Counted from the first letter of the stretch, positions 1 to 6,730 are shown. The stretch is 13,526 bases of DNA from Bacteroidales bacterium (GCA_030626465.1 DAOUOU010000064.1:1-13526); one strand, 5' to 3'. The notes: generated by a model not told the origin, from the letters alone. Made by a program: numbers and translations.

Positions 1-11
1 CAGGCAATTTC

Positions 12-392
12 CTAATTGATATAGTGTCTGATAACTGCTGAAAAATCATCTATGGTGAATGGCTTGATCAGTACCTCGGAGCAACCGGCATCCAAGGCTT
101 CATCAGTCTCATCAGGGGCACGGGATGCAGTTTGTGCAATGATGGGCGTTTTTACATCAAACTCACGAATTTGTTGCGTTACTCTATTACCATTGATATC
201 AGGCAATTGAATATCCATTAGAATAATATCATAACTCTTTTCTTTGGCCATTTCCAGTGCTTCTTTACCTGTTTTCGCCCTGTAAATATCTCCTTTGGTA
301 AGTTTAAAGATTTGTGTCATGTAGATATAATTCATGTCATCGTCTTCAACAACCAGTATTTTTTTTCTTGTTAAATCAATAATACCTGCCAT
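12..392 (-). CDS. Single-domain response regulator (CheY/DivK-like receiver)
   Basis: This is a stand-alone phosphoreceiver domain of about 126 residues with no output domain, so it probably signals by protein contact after phosphorylation by a histidine kinase. The acidic pocket EDDD is at residues 16-19, the phosphoacceptor is D60 in ILMDIQLPD, the switch Thr is T88 in IIAQTAS, and the conserved Lys is K110 in LIKPF. I chose the ATG at 390-392 because the frame upstream of it reads through a candidate minus-strand promoter and does not look like protein (MCFFYFCLKEF); the protein then opens with the usual short tail before the first beta strand (KKILVVEDDD). It is divergent from the YihY-family gene, and no kinase is visible nearby. 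The receiver call is firm; the pathway is unknown. Confidence 0.9.
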   Translation of the reverse strand: MAGIIDLTRKKILVVEDDDMNYIYMTQIFKLTKGDIYRAKTGKEALEMAKEKSYDIILMDIQLPDINGNRVTQQIREFDVKTPIIAQTASRAPDETDEALDAGCSEVLIKPFTIDDFSAVIRHYIN

Positions 393-423
393 TCTTATCA
401 GGTGGTTTTGAAATTCCTTTAAA

Positions 424-431
424 CAAAAGTA
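424..431 (-). promoter_or_regulatory. Candidate Bacteroidota -7 element for the response regulator
   Basis: Read on the minus strand this is TACTTTTG, an exact fit to the Bacteroidota -7 consensus TAnnTTTG, about 31 bp upstream of the chosen start at 392. I see no clean TTG -33 element at the preferred 17-23 bp spacing, so it is a half-supported promoter. Confidence 0.35.
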
Positions 432-497
432 GAAGAAACACAATCAAGTATTGAACGTAAAATGATATATTTATAAACAATTCTAACAGAAAATATT

Positions 498-1820
498 ATG
501 AAAGGATTAATGCAAAGGCTTTTACCCAGGGATATGTTTCACAGACCCCTTAAATCATATTCGCCCCGTAAAATGTTTCTTGTCAGGCAAATCAGAATCT
601 TTGCTCTGGTCTTTAAGGGATTTACGGAAGACAGAGTTCAACTTAGAGCTTCAGCACTTACTTATTATTCATTGCTTTCTATTGTACCTATTGTAGCTAT
701 GACTTTTGGAATTGCAAAAGGTTTTGGATTTGATACTTTTCTGAAAGAAGAAATATTGAACAGCTTTGCAGGACAGGAAAAAGTTATGGAATGGATATTA
801 ACCTTTGTTGATAGTTATTTGGCTAAAATAAAGGGAGGAATTATTGCTGGTGCGGGTATTGTCGTTTTACTATGGTCTGTTATGAAATTACTCGGAAATA
901 TTGAAAGCTCTTTCAACGATATATGGCAAATAAAAAAATCAAGGGTAATTTCCCGGAAAATAAGTGATTATATCTCTCTTGTTGTTATTACTCCTATATT
1001 ACTTTTTGTGTCAAGCAGTGTCACTCTTTTTCTTTCCAATCAGGTAAAAAATAGTGCTGAGCTGTTTCCTCTTCTTAGTTATATTGGCCCTTTGCTTAGC
1101 TTTCTTGTTAGTCTGATACCTTATGTGCTTATCTGGCTTGTATTCACTTTATTATACATTATTATGCCGAATACAAAAGTGAATTTCAAATCTGCATTTA
1201 TTGGAGGTATAATGGCCGGCACAATGTTTCAATTCCTTCAATGGGGCTATATTTATTTTCAAAGTATGTTAACCGGTTACGGCGCTATCTATGGAAGTTT
1301 TGCCGCCTTACCGCTTTTCCTGATTTGGATGCAATTGAGTTGGTTATTAGTCCTTTTTGGAGCAGAGGTTGTCTTTGCCAATCAAAATGTTGAACATTAT
1401 GAAGCTGAATCGGAATCGATCAATATCAGTAATCACCTCAAACGTAGTGTTACAATGCTTGTACTCAAGGGAATCATTATGAATTTCAAGAATAACGAAC
1501 CTCCGGCAACTGCTGAACAACTGGCAAAAAAGATGGACTTTCCTGTGCGTCTTATCCGTGAAATTCTTTATGAACTTCTGGAAACAGGCATAATCTCTGA
1601 AACAGTTACAAAAAATGTCAAGGAAAATGCTTACCAGCCTGCACAAGATATTGAAAACCTTACTGTAGGTTATGTAATTGATTTGCTTGATAAGCGTGGA
1701 AACGATAATCTGGAAATAGAAGATAACAAGGAATTGGAAAGGATGATAAAGGTGATAGATGGTTTTATGGAAGAAATTAAAACATCAAAGAATGACAGAC
1801 TGGTTTATGAGTTAGGTTGA
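498..1820 (+). CDS. YihY/UPF0761 family inner-membrane protein with C-terminal winged-helix-like region
   Basis: This is a polytopic membrane protein of 440 residues in the YihY/UPF0761 family, formerly mislabelled ribonuclease BN. Its molecular function is not settled. Hydrophobic segments lie at about residues 55-75, 113-133, 158-180, 198-222, 232-255 and 270-295, giving the six expected helices. Family-typical stretches include ASALTYYSLLSIVPIVA near residue 51 and YGAIYGSFAALPLFLIWMQL at 261-280. Residues 313-370 look like a cytoplasmic winged helix (NNEPPATAEQLAKKM followed by LIREILYELLETGIIS), a tail common in longer members. The ATG at 498 gives a basic N-terminus before the first helix. 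It is divergent from the response regulator and ends about 50 bp before the his promoter. It has no evident link to histidine synthesis. Confidence 0.88.
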   Translation: MKGLMQRLLPRDMFHRPLKSYSPRKMFLVRQIRIFALVFKGFTEDRVQLRASALTYYSLLSIVPIVAMTFGIAKGFGFDTFLKEEILNSFAGQEKVMEWILTFVDSYLAKIKGGIIAGAGIVVLLWSVMKLLGNIESSFNDIWQIKKSRVISRKISDYISLVVITPILLFVSSSVTLFLSNQVKNSAELFPLLSYIGPLLSFLVSLIPYVLIWLVFTLLYIIMPNTKVNFKSAFIGGIMAGTMFQFLQWGYIYFQSMLTGYGAIYGSFAALPLFLIWMQLSWLLVLFGAEVVFANQNVEHYEAESESINISNHLKRSVTMLVLKGIIMNFKNNEPPATAEQLAKKMDFPVRLIREILYELLETGIISETVTKNVKENAYQPAQDIENLTVGYVIDLLDKRGNDNLEIEDNKELERMIKVIDGFMEEIKTSKNDRLVYELG

Positions 1821-1873
1821 AATTGTTATGCATACATCATTGTTTGTTTATGACAGGTTTTGCCACAAAAGAA

Positions 1874-1903
1874 TTGCTGCAATTAAAATATTTTATATTT
1901 TTG
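1874..1903 (+). promoter_or_regulatory. Predicted his operon promoter (TTG-N19-TAnnTTTG)
   Basis: A TTG at 1874-1876 and TATTTTTG at 1896-1903 are separated by 19 bp. This exactly fits the Bacteroidota housekeeping promoter pattern (TTG, 17-23 bp, TAnnTTTG). It would start transcription around 1908-1912, a short distance before the leader peptide ATG at 1927. Position and spacing both support it as the main his promoter; no transcript data are available. Confidence 0.7.
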
Positions 1904-1926
1904 CCCCGTCAAGTATAAAATCCGGG

Positions 1927-1977
1927 ATGAAAAGACATAACACACATCTGCATCATCATCAAATCGCACAGCGATAA
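1927..1977 (+). CDS. hisL: his operon leader peptide (attenuation peptide)
   Basis: A 16-codon ORF reads MKRHNTHLHHHQIAQR and ends in TAA at 1975-1977. Five of the 16 residues are histidine (positions 4, 7, 9, 10 and 11), all encoded by CAT, three of them consecutive at 1951-1959. It lies 23 bp after a good promoter and about 35 bp before a strong intrinsic terminator, followed by his genes. This is the classical arrangement in which ribosome stalling at His codons, when charged tRNA-His is low, prevents termination. The residues are directly visible and the regulatory role follows from the well-known his leader mechanism. The name hisL is by analogy with enterobacteria; sequence similarity beyond the His run is not expected. 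Confidence 0.9.
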   Translation: MKRHNTHLHHHQIAQR

Positions 1978-2025
1978 CAGGTGTAGTATGTGTTGAGACC
2001 AATATTTTAATAAAAAGGTTTGCAA
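1939..2025 (+). promoter_or_regulatory. Transcription attenuator: alternative pause and antiterminator stems
   Basis: Two partly exclusive foldings can be drawn. Stem A pairs 1939-1950 (AACACACATCTG) with 1978-1983 (CAGGTG) and 1989-1994 (TGTGTT), with a 5-nt bulge and one G-T wobble. It encloses the triple His codons and a small hairpin at 1963-1975 (ATCGC, loop ACA, GCGAT). The antiterminator pairs 1993-2000 (TTGAGACC) with 2017-2025 (GGTTTGCAA), with one bulged G, and would consume the 5' arm of the terminator. A ribosome stalled on His codons would open stem A and free the antiterminator strand. The foldings are drawn by hand without energies. Confidence 0.65.
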
Positions 2026-2044
2026 AGCTGCAAACCTTTTTTTT
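2012..2044 (+). terminator. Intrinsic terminator of the his attenuator
   Basis: A perfect stem pairs GGTTTGCA (2017-2024) with TGCAAACC (2029-2036) around an AAGC loop, extended by five A-T pairs from the flanking A run. The 3' side runs straight into eight T residues at 2037-2044. It is the strongest Rho-independent terminator in the window and sits directly after the leader peptide, upstream of hisD. Confidence 0.92.
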
Positions 2045-2054
2045 GTAAAATCTA

Positions 2055-2123
2055 ATGGAAAAATTAAAGGATAATGGTGCAGAAGGTATTTTGGTGATTC
2101 CTATTGAAAAAATGATATTTTAA
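2055..2123 (+). pseudogene. hisG: hisG remnant (C-terminal 22 codons of ATP phosphoribosyltransferase)
   Basis: A short open frame ending in TAA at 2121-2123 starts MEKLKDNG and continues GAEGILVIPIEKMIF. This matches the extreme C-terminus of long-form HisG, which in E. coli runs MEKLKALG then ASSILVLPIEKM (recalled, not searched). HisG catalyses the first step of histidine synthesis (ATP plus PRPP) and is normally about 280-300 residues. Only the last 22 residues are here, starting about 10 bp after the terminator T tract, so roughly 90% of the gene is missing. Its position between attenuator and hisD is exactly where hisG belongs in Bacteroidota. The Met is an internal HisG methionine, not a natural start. 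I infer an internal deletion; a misassembly is the main alternative. Confidence 0.82.
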
Positions 2124-2131
2124 TTGAAAAT

Positions 2132-2139
2132 TATATTTG
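2132..2139 (+). promoter_or_regulatory. Possible secondary -7 element upstream of hisD
   Basis: TATATTTG fits TAnnTTTG exactly and lies about 28 bp before the hisD ATG, downstream of the attenuator terminator. The nearest well-placed upstream TTG (2104-2106) is 25 bp away, slightly outside the usual 17-23 bp. If active it would let hisD escape attenuation. The motif is short and A+T-rich, so chance is a real possibility. Confidence 0.3.
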
Positions 2140-2166
2140 TAATTTAACGGGAGAAACATTCGCATT

Positions 2167-3444
2167 ATGAGAGTCATTAATTATCCTGATAAAAAAGAAT
2201 GGCAAAAATTACTTATCCGACCGGTTTTTGAGACTCATTCGCTGGATGAGAGTGTAAGAAAAGTACTTGAAAATGTCAAGAAGAATGGCGATGAGGCCAT
2301 ACTTAAATATACAGAGAAATTTGACCATATAAGACTCGATAGCTATATTGTCTCTAAAGAAGAGAAAGTTGCTGCATTAAAGCTGGTTGATACCGAGCTA
2401 AAAAAAGCTATGGAGCTGGCATCGGATAACATTGCAAAATTTCATAATGCGCAGAAGTCCTCAATAGTTGAAGTTGAAACTCTTCCTGGTGTCAGATGCT
2501 GGCAAAAGGCAGTGCCTATTGAAAAGATTGGGTTGTATATTCCGGGTGGAACAGCTCCCTTGTTTAGCACTGTACTTATGTTGGGAATTCCTGCTAAAAT
2601 TGCGGGTTGTAAAGAGATAGTCCTGTGTTCGCCACCGGGAAAGGATGGATTCTTAAATCCTGCCATTATCTACGCTGCAAGTATTGCAGGTATCGATAAA
2701 ATGTATAAAATTGGTGGTATGCAGGCCATTGGTGCCATGGCCTATGGTACTGACACCATTCCTGCAGTTTACAAAATATTTGGCCCGGGCAACCAATATG
2801 TTACTGCTGCTAAGCAGATGGTGGCACGTGAAGGAATGGCCATTGATATGCCTGCAGGACCATCTGAGGTAGCTGTTCTTGCCGATGAATCCTCCAATCC
2901 GGTTTTCATTGCCTCCGATCTGTTATCTCAGGCAGAACACGGAACTGATAGTCAGGTAGTAATGATAACTGTTTCTAAAGAGATTGCGGACCAGACTATC
3001 AAAGAACTGGAAAGTCAATTGAATGAATTACCCAGGAAAAATCTTGCAGAAAAATCACTTGCGTACGGTAAGATTTTCCTCGTGAAGGATTATGAAGAAA
3101 TGATGGAACTGGCAAATACTTATGCACCGGAGCATCTGATCATTTCTACTTCAAATGCCGATTCTCTTGTTGAAAAGGTCATTAATGCCGGTTCTGTTTT
3201 TATAGGCGCCTATACCCCTGAGAGCGCAGGAGATTACGCATCCGGAACTAACCATACTTTACCTACTAATGGCTATGCAGTTGCTTATAGTGGTGTGAAT
3301 CTGGATGCATACTTTAAAAAAATCACCTTCCAACACATCAACAAGGAGGGATTAGAGCTTTTGGGTCCTGCAATTGAGAAGATGGCCCTGGCCGAAGAAC
3401 TCACTGCTCATCAAAGGGCAATATCGCTACGATTACGTCACTAA
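2167..3444 (+). CDS. hisD: Histidinol dehydrogenase
   Basis: A zinc-dependent, NAD-linked cytoplasmic enzyme for the last two steps of histidine synthesis (L-histidinol to L-histidinal to L-histidine). The 425-residue protein is full length. Zinc ligands are present at Q255, H258, D356 and H415, offset by four from E. coli numbering (Q259, H262, D360, H419). The catalytic pair is E322-H323 in YAPEHL. The family signature spans about residues 226-260, including IDMPAGPSEVAVLAD and DLLSQAEHGTDSQ. The ATG at 2167 is preceded by GGGAGA about 10 bp upstream. It is the first intact gene of the operon, 43 bp after the hisG remnant and 14 bp before hisC, and should be controlled by the upstream attenuator. 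All active-site residues are intact. Confidence 0.97.
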   Translation: MRVINYPDKKEWQKLLIRPVFETHSLDESVRKVLENVKKNGDEAILKYTEKFDHIRLDSYIVSKEEKVAALKLVDTELKKAMELASDNIAKFHNAQKSSIVEVETLPGVRCWQKAVPIEKIGLYIPGGTAPLFSTVLMLGIPAKIAGCKEIVLCSPPGKDGFLNPAIIYAASIAGIDKMYKIGGMQAIGAMAYGTDTIPAVYKIFGPGNQYVTAAKQMVAREGMAIDMPAGPSEVAVLADESSNPVFIASDLLSQAEHGTDSQVVMITVSKEIADQTIKELESQLNELPRKNLAEKSLAYGKIFLVKDYEEMMELANTYAPEHLIISTSNADSLVEKVINAGSVFIGAYTPESAGDYASGTNHTLPTNGYAVAYSGVNLDAYFKKITFQHINKEGLELLGPAIEKMALAEELTAHQRAISLRLRH

Positions 3445-3458
3445 CTGTAATTTAATAC

Positions 3459-4505
3459 ATGAATAATATGTCAATAGTTGAAAAAATAATCAGGAATAAC
3501 ATTCGTAACCTTGTACCCTATTCCACGGCACGTGATGAATATTCAGGTGAACAGGCTGTTTTTCTGGATGCAAACGAAAACCCTTTTTACACCGGGGTTA
3601 ATCGCTATCCGGATCCATCACAATCAAAACTGAAAGTAAAGATATCGCAGATAAAGAATATCAGTTATGAGAGAATCTTTCTCGGTAATGGTAGTGATGA
3701 AGCCATGGACCTTTTAATCAGGGCTTTTTGTGAGCCGGGCATCGACAATGTCGTAAGCATTAAACCAACTTACGGGATGTACAAAGTTCTTGCGGATATA
3801 CATGACACAGAATTTCGTGAAGTTTTACTGACAGGTGAGTATCAACTGGATAAAGAAGCACTGCTAAAAGTGGCAGATCTCAACAGTACTCTGCTATTTA
3901 TCAATTCACCAAACAATCCTACCTCCAACAGTTTCTACCACGAGGATATCGTATACCTTCTTGATAATTTTGAAGGTATTGTTGTATTGGATGAGGCTTA
4001 TATAGATTTTTCACAGCAGCGCTCCTTCATGGATTCTCTTGACAACTATCCTAATCTGGTTATTCTGCAAACGTTTAGTAAAGCATGGGGTATGGCAGGG
4101 ATTCGTCTGGGAATGGCCTTTGCTTCAAGAGATATAATAAGCGTAATGAGCCGTATCAAATACCCTTATAATATAAATAAACTGACACAAAAATTTGCTC
4201 TTCAAAAGCTCGATGAAGAAAGTGAAAAAAATGCCTGGGTAAAAATGATACTTGAACAACGGAATATTCTCAGGTTGAAGTTGATGAAACTGGAGATTGT
4301 AAGGGAAGTCCTGCCAAGCGATTCAAATTTTTTAATGGTAAGGTTTGATCAGGCAAAAGAGATTTTCAATTATCTTATAAACAGAAAAATTATAGTACGT
4401 GATCGCTCAAAGGCAGCACTTTGCGATGGATGTCTTCGGATTACTGTTGGAACTGAGGAAGAAAACAAAGCTTTGTTGAAAGCATTACAGGATTATAAAT
4501 CTTAA
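3459..4505 (+). CDS. hisC: Histidinol-phosphate aminotransferase
   Basis: A PLP-dependent class I/II aminotransferase converting imidazole-acetol phosphate and glutamate to L-histidinol phosphate and 2-oxoglutarate. The 348-residue length is normal. Visible motifs are LDANENPF near 36, GNGSDEAMDLL near 76, INSPNNPTSN at 148-157, LDEAYIDF at 177-184, and the PLP lysine K208 in TFSKAWGMAGIRLGMA. The start may be the ATG at 3459 or the one at 3468 (Met4); the protein is otherwise unaffected. It follows hisD by 14 bp and precedes hisB by 89 bp. Nothing suggests inactivation. Confidence 0.97.
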   Translation: MNNMSIVEKIIRNNIRNLVPYSTARDEYSGEQAVFLDANENPFYTGVNRYPDPSQSKLKVKISQIKNISYERIFLGNGSDEAMDLLIRAFCEPGIDNVVSIKPTYGMYKVLADIHDTEFREVLLTGEYQLDKEALLKVADLNSTLLFINSPNNPTSNSFYHEDIVYLLDNFEGIVVLDEAYIDFSQQRSFMDSLDNYPNLVILQTFSKAWGMAGIRLGMAFASRDIISVMSRIKYPYNINKLTQKFALQKLDEESEKNAWVKMILEQRNILRLKLMKLEIVREVLPSDSNFLMVRFDQAKEIFNYLINRKIIVRDRSKAALCDGCLRITVGTEEENKALLKALQDYKS

Positions 4506-4594
4506 ATGGATCCAAAAACGATTGCTTTAATCACGGAATTGATTGACTGAATTTACGCTATGAAAGCTGAGCTAAAATCATAAAACTCCTGAGG

Positions 4595-5719
4595 ATGAAA
4601 AAGGTATTGTTTATAGACCGCGATGGTACGCTAATTAAAGAGCCTATTGAGGATGAACAGGTTGATTCGTTTGAGAAGCTGGAGTTTATTCCAGGCGTGT
4701 TTCGGGCCTTGACACTTATTGCTCAAAACCTCGATTTTGAATTGGTTATAGTTACCAATCAGGATGGCTTGGGTACCGATTCTTTTCCTGAAGAGACTTT
4801 CTGGCCGGCGCACAACAAAATGATGAAGGCTTTTAAGAATGAAGGCATAGTGTTTACAGATGTATTCATTGACCGTTCCTTGCCTGTTGACAATGCTGAT
4901 ACACGAAAGCCCCGCACTGGAATGCTCAAGGATTTTACAAACGGCGATTATGATCTGGAAAATTCTTTTGTGATAGGCGATCGCCTGATGGATATAGAAT
5001 TGGCAAAAAATCTTGGTGCAGAAGGTATTTTACTTTCCGATAAGATCACCGAAGGTGAACTGGAAGATTCCGGACTGGATGATTATTGTGTGCTTCGTAC
5101 AGGAAACTGGATGAAAGTGTATGAGTATTTTCTGGCAGGTGGCAGAAAAAGCAGTGTGGAACGCAATACCAGTGAAACGCAAATCAAAGTTGATTTGAAT
5201 CTCGACAGCGGAGCAAGAAGTTCTATTTCAACAGGACTTGGTTTTTTTGATCATATGCTTGATCAGATCGCAAAACATGCAGGTATTGGACTGAATATAG
5301 AAGTGAATGGAGATCTGCGCATCGATGAACACCATACCATTGAGGATACTGCTTTGGCTCTTGGTGAAGCTTTCTACCGGGCTTTAGGAAGTAAAAGAGG
5401 CATTGAACGATATGGTTTTGCTCTTCCAATGGACGATTGTATGGCACAGGTAACACTCGATTTCGGAGGTCGACCCTGGCTGGTATGGGAAGCGGAATTC
5501 AAGCGTGAAATGATAGGCGATATGCCTACCGAATTGTTTTTTCACTTTTTCAAGTCATTCAGCGATGCCGCAAAATGCAATCTGAATATTAAGGCGGAAG
5601 GAGATAATGAGCACCACAAAATAGAAGCAATTTTTAAGGCGCTGGCACGTGCAATAAAAATGGCTATAAGTAGAGATGTATTCAATTATGAATTGCCTTC
5701 AACAAAAGGAGTGTTATAA
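4595..5719 (+). CDS. hisB: Bifunctional histidinol-phosphatase / imidazoleglycerol-phosphate dehydratase
   Basis: A fused enzyme for two steps: dehydration of imidazoleglycerol phosphate and dephosphorylation of histidinol phosphate. Residues 1-165 are a HAD phosphatase with nucleophile D8 and acid D10 (FIDRDGTLI), TNQDG at 54-58, K105 and GDRLMD at 128-133. Residues 190-374 are the dehydratase, with metal-binding motifs FFDHMLDQIAKHAG (H220, H228), DEHHTIED (H246, H247, E250) and NEHHKIEA (H340, H341, E344). The four-ligand Cys/His zinc loop of E. coli HisB (C93, H95, C101, C103) is absent; here that loop reads FIDRSLPVDNADTRKP. It is 89 bp after hisC and is followed by a 408-bp repeat region, so continued transcription into hisH crosses several hairpins. 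Confidence 0.96.
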   Translation: MKKVLFIDRDGTLIKEPIEDEQVDSFEKLEFIPGVFRALTLIAQNLDFELVIVTNQDGLGTDSFPEETFWPAHNKMMKAFKNEGIVFTDVFIDRSLPVDNADTRKPRTGMLKDFTNGDYDLENSFVIGDRLMDIELAKNLGAEGILLSDKITEGELEDSGLDDYCVLRTGNWMKVYEYFLAGGRKSSVERNTSETQIKVDLNLDSGARSSISTGLGFFDHMLDQIAKHAGIGLNIEVNGDLRIDEHHTIEDTALALGEAFYRALGSKRGIERYGFALPMDDCMAQVTLDFGGRPWLVWEAEFKREMIGDMPTELFFHFFKSFSDAAKCNLNIKAEGDNEHHKIEAIFKALARAIKMAISRDVFNYELPSTKGVL

Positions 5720-5721
5720 AT

Positions 5722-5826
5722 AATTAAAAATTAATAATTAAAAATTAATAATTAGTAGTGAGTAGTGAGTAATGAGTAGTTAAAAGTCCGAAGACCGAAG
5801 TCCGAAGACCGAAGTCCAAATTAAAG
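5722..5826 (+). repeat. Heptanucleotide array 1 (about 15 units in exact 7-bp phase)
   Basis: From 5722 the sequence divides into about 15 consecutive 7-mers without a phase slip, while the unit itself changes in blocks: AATTAAA and AATTAAT (5722-5749), then AGTGAGT and AATGAGT (5757-5777), then AGTCCGA and AGACCGA (5785-5819). The period is directly visible. It lies just after the hisB stop and mirrors a second array at 5927-6059. It has no coding potential that I trust. Confidence 0.88.
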
Positions 5827-5829
5827 TCA

Positions 5830-5920
5830 CTCGTGCGCATTTGAAATGCGTGCGGAATTTACTCTGAATCCTTGCTATAATTTATAAATAAATACGTCAC
5901 GCATCGCAGATGCGCGCCAG
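5830..5920. repeat. REP-pair element (REPIN-like inverted pair of hairpins)
   Basis: Two 31-bp arms, 5830-5860 and 5890-5920, are inverted copies with about 23 of 31 positions alike, separated by a 29-bp A+T-rich spacer. Each arm contains its own palindrome: CGCATT-TGA-AATGCG at 5836-5850 and CGCATC-GCA-GATGCG at 5900-5914. The innermost stem pair is T-A in one arm and C-G in the other, a compensatory change that supports a selected hairpin. This architecture is that of REPINs mobilised by REP-associated tyrosine (Y1) transposases; no transposase is in the window. The family assignment is inferred. Confidence 0.75.
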
Positions 5921-5926
5921 GTGTAG

Positions 5927-6059
5927 GATAATTAAGAATTAAAAATTAAGAATTAATAATTAGAAGTGAGAAGTGAGAAGTGAGAAGTGAGTAATGAGAG
6001 AGGAAGGCCAAAGACAAAAGATAGAAGATAGAAGATAAAAGACAGAAGTCCGAAGTCGG
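5927..6059 (+). repeat. Heptanucleotide array 2 (about 19 units in exact 7-bp phase)
   Basis: This array repeats the design of the one before the REP pair: AATTAAG-type units (about 5930-5961), four AGAAGTG units (5962-5989) plus AGTAATG, then AAGATAG and AAGACAG units (6018-6045) ending in AAGTCCG and AAGTCGG (6046-6059). The 7-bp phase holds throughout although the unit drifts. The block order (A+T-rich, then GTGAG-type, then CCGAAG-type) is the same as in array 1, so the two arrays probably share an origin. About 70 bp of A+T-rich sequence without recognisable signals separates it from hisH. Confidence 0.86.
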
Positions 6060-6127
6060 GGGTGTAAGAAATGAATATTTACATAAGACTCAAAGCTCAT
6101 ACTTAAAAACTCTTATCTGTTAAACAA

Positions 6128-6730
6128 ATGAAGATTGCTATTATAAAATACAATGCAGGAAATATCATGTCAGTCGATTATGCTTTGCAGCGACTGGGTA
6201 TTGAGGCTGAGGTAACAAGCGATAAAGAGAAGATCTTTGCAGCCGATAAAGTGATTTTTCCCGGGGTAGGTGAGGCCAGCACAACCATGGCATTCCTTAA
6301 AAAACATGGGTTGAATACATTGATAAGATCGCTCAGACAACCTGTTCTTGGTATTTGTCTTGGTATGCAGCTGATGTGTAAGCATAGTACTGAGAATGAT
6401 GTTGATTGTATTGGGATTTTTGATGAAGAGGTAGTCCTTTTTCAACCGATAAAGGGACAGGAAAATATTACAAAAGTGCCGCACATGGGCTGGAATGATA
6501 TTACCCATGTGAAATCACCTTTGTTTGACGAAAGTATTGAAGGCCAATATATGTACTTTGTACATAGTTATTATGCCACTCTGGGCGCAGATACCATTGC
6601 AACAAGTAATTATATTTTGCCATTCAGCGCTGCCATGCACAAAGATAATTTTTATGCTACGCAGTTTCACCCTGAAAAAAGTGGTCCTGTTGGGGCACGA
6701 ATTCTTAAAAATTTTGTTGAGAAATGTTAA
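6128..6730 (+). CDS. hisH: Imidazole glycerol phosphate synthase, glutamine amidotransferase subunit
   Basis: A class I glutamine amidotransferase that hydrolyses glutamine and channels ammonia to HisF, forming imidazoleglycerol phosphate and AICAR. The 200-residue length is normal. The catalytic triad is C77 in GICLGMQL plus H181 and E183 in QFHPEKSG. The oxyanion-strand region FPGVGEA (44-50) and VPHMGWNDI (117-125) are also present. The stop codon overlaps the start of hisA (shared bases 6724-6730), implying translational coupling. HisH has no known stand-alone role, yet hisF is not found after hisA, which is the notable oddity. It is separated from hisB by a 408-bp repeat region, and no clear promoter is visible directly upstream. 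Confidence 0.96.
   Translation: MKIAIIKYNAGNIMSVDYALQRLGIEAEVTSDKEKIFAADKVIFPGVGEASTTMAFLKKHGLNTLIRSLRQPVLGICLGMQLMCKHSTENDVDCIGIFDEEVVLFQPIKGQENITKVPHMGWNDITHVKSPLFDESIEGQYMYFVHSYYATLGADTIATSNYILPFSAAMHKDNFYATQFHPEKSGPVGARILKNFVEKC

Noticed and set aside
466..473. TATATTTA upstream of the YihY-family gene as a promoter
   Set aside because: It is one base off TAnnTTTG and the only nearby TTG (451-453) is 12 bp away, too close. The region must contain a promoter but I cannot place it.
4506..4583. A small frame directly after the hisC stop (ATG at 4506, 14 codons, TGA, then 10 more in-frame codons to TAA)
   Set aside because: Too short, no recognisable motif, no promoter, and it needs readthrough of a stop to reach 24 codons. 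It could be a decayed fragment, but nothing supports a product.
5012..5031. An 18-bp exact repeat (TGGTGCAGAAGGTATTTT) shared by hisB and the hisG remnant
   Set aside because: Both proteins naturally contain the motif GAEGIL in conserved positions (HisB NLGAEGILL, HisG NGAEGILV), so the match is best explained by the same short peptide and codon choice. I do not see it as the deletion junction.
5722..6059. A CRISPR array
   Set aside because: The repeats are 7-bp direct units without 20-40-bp spacers, and there are no cas genes.
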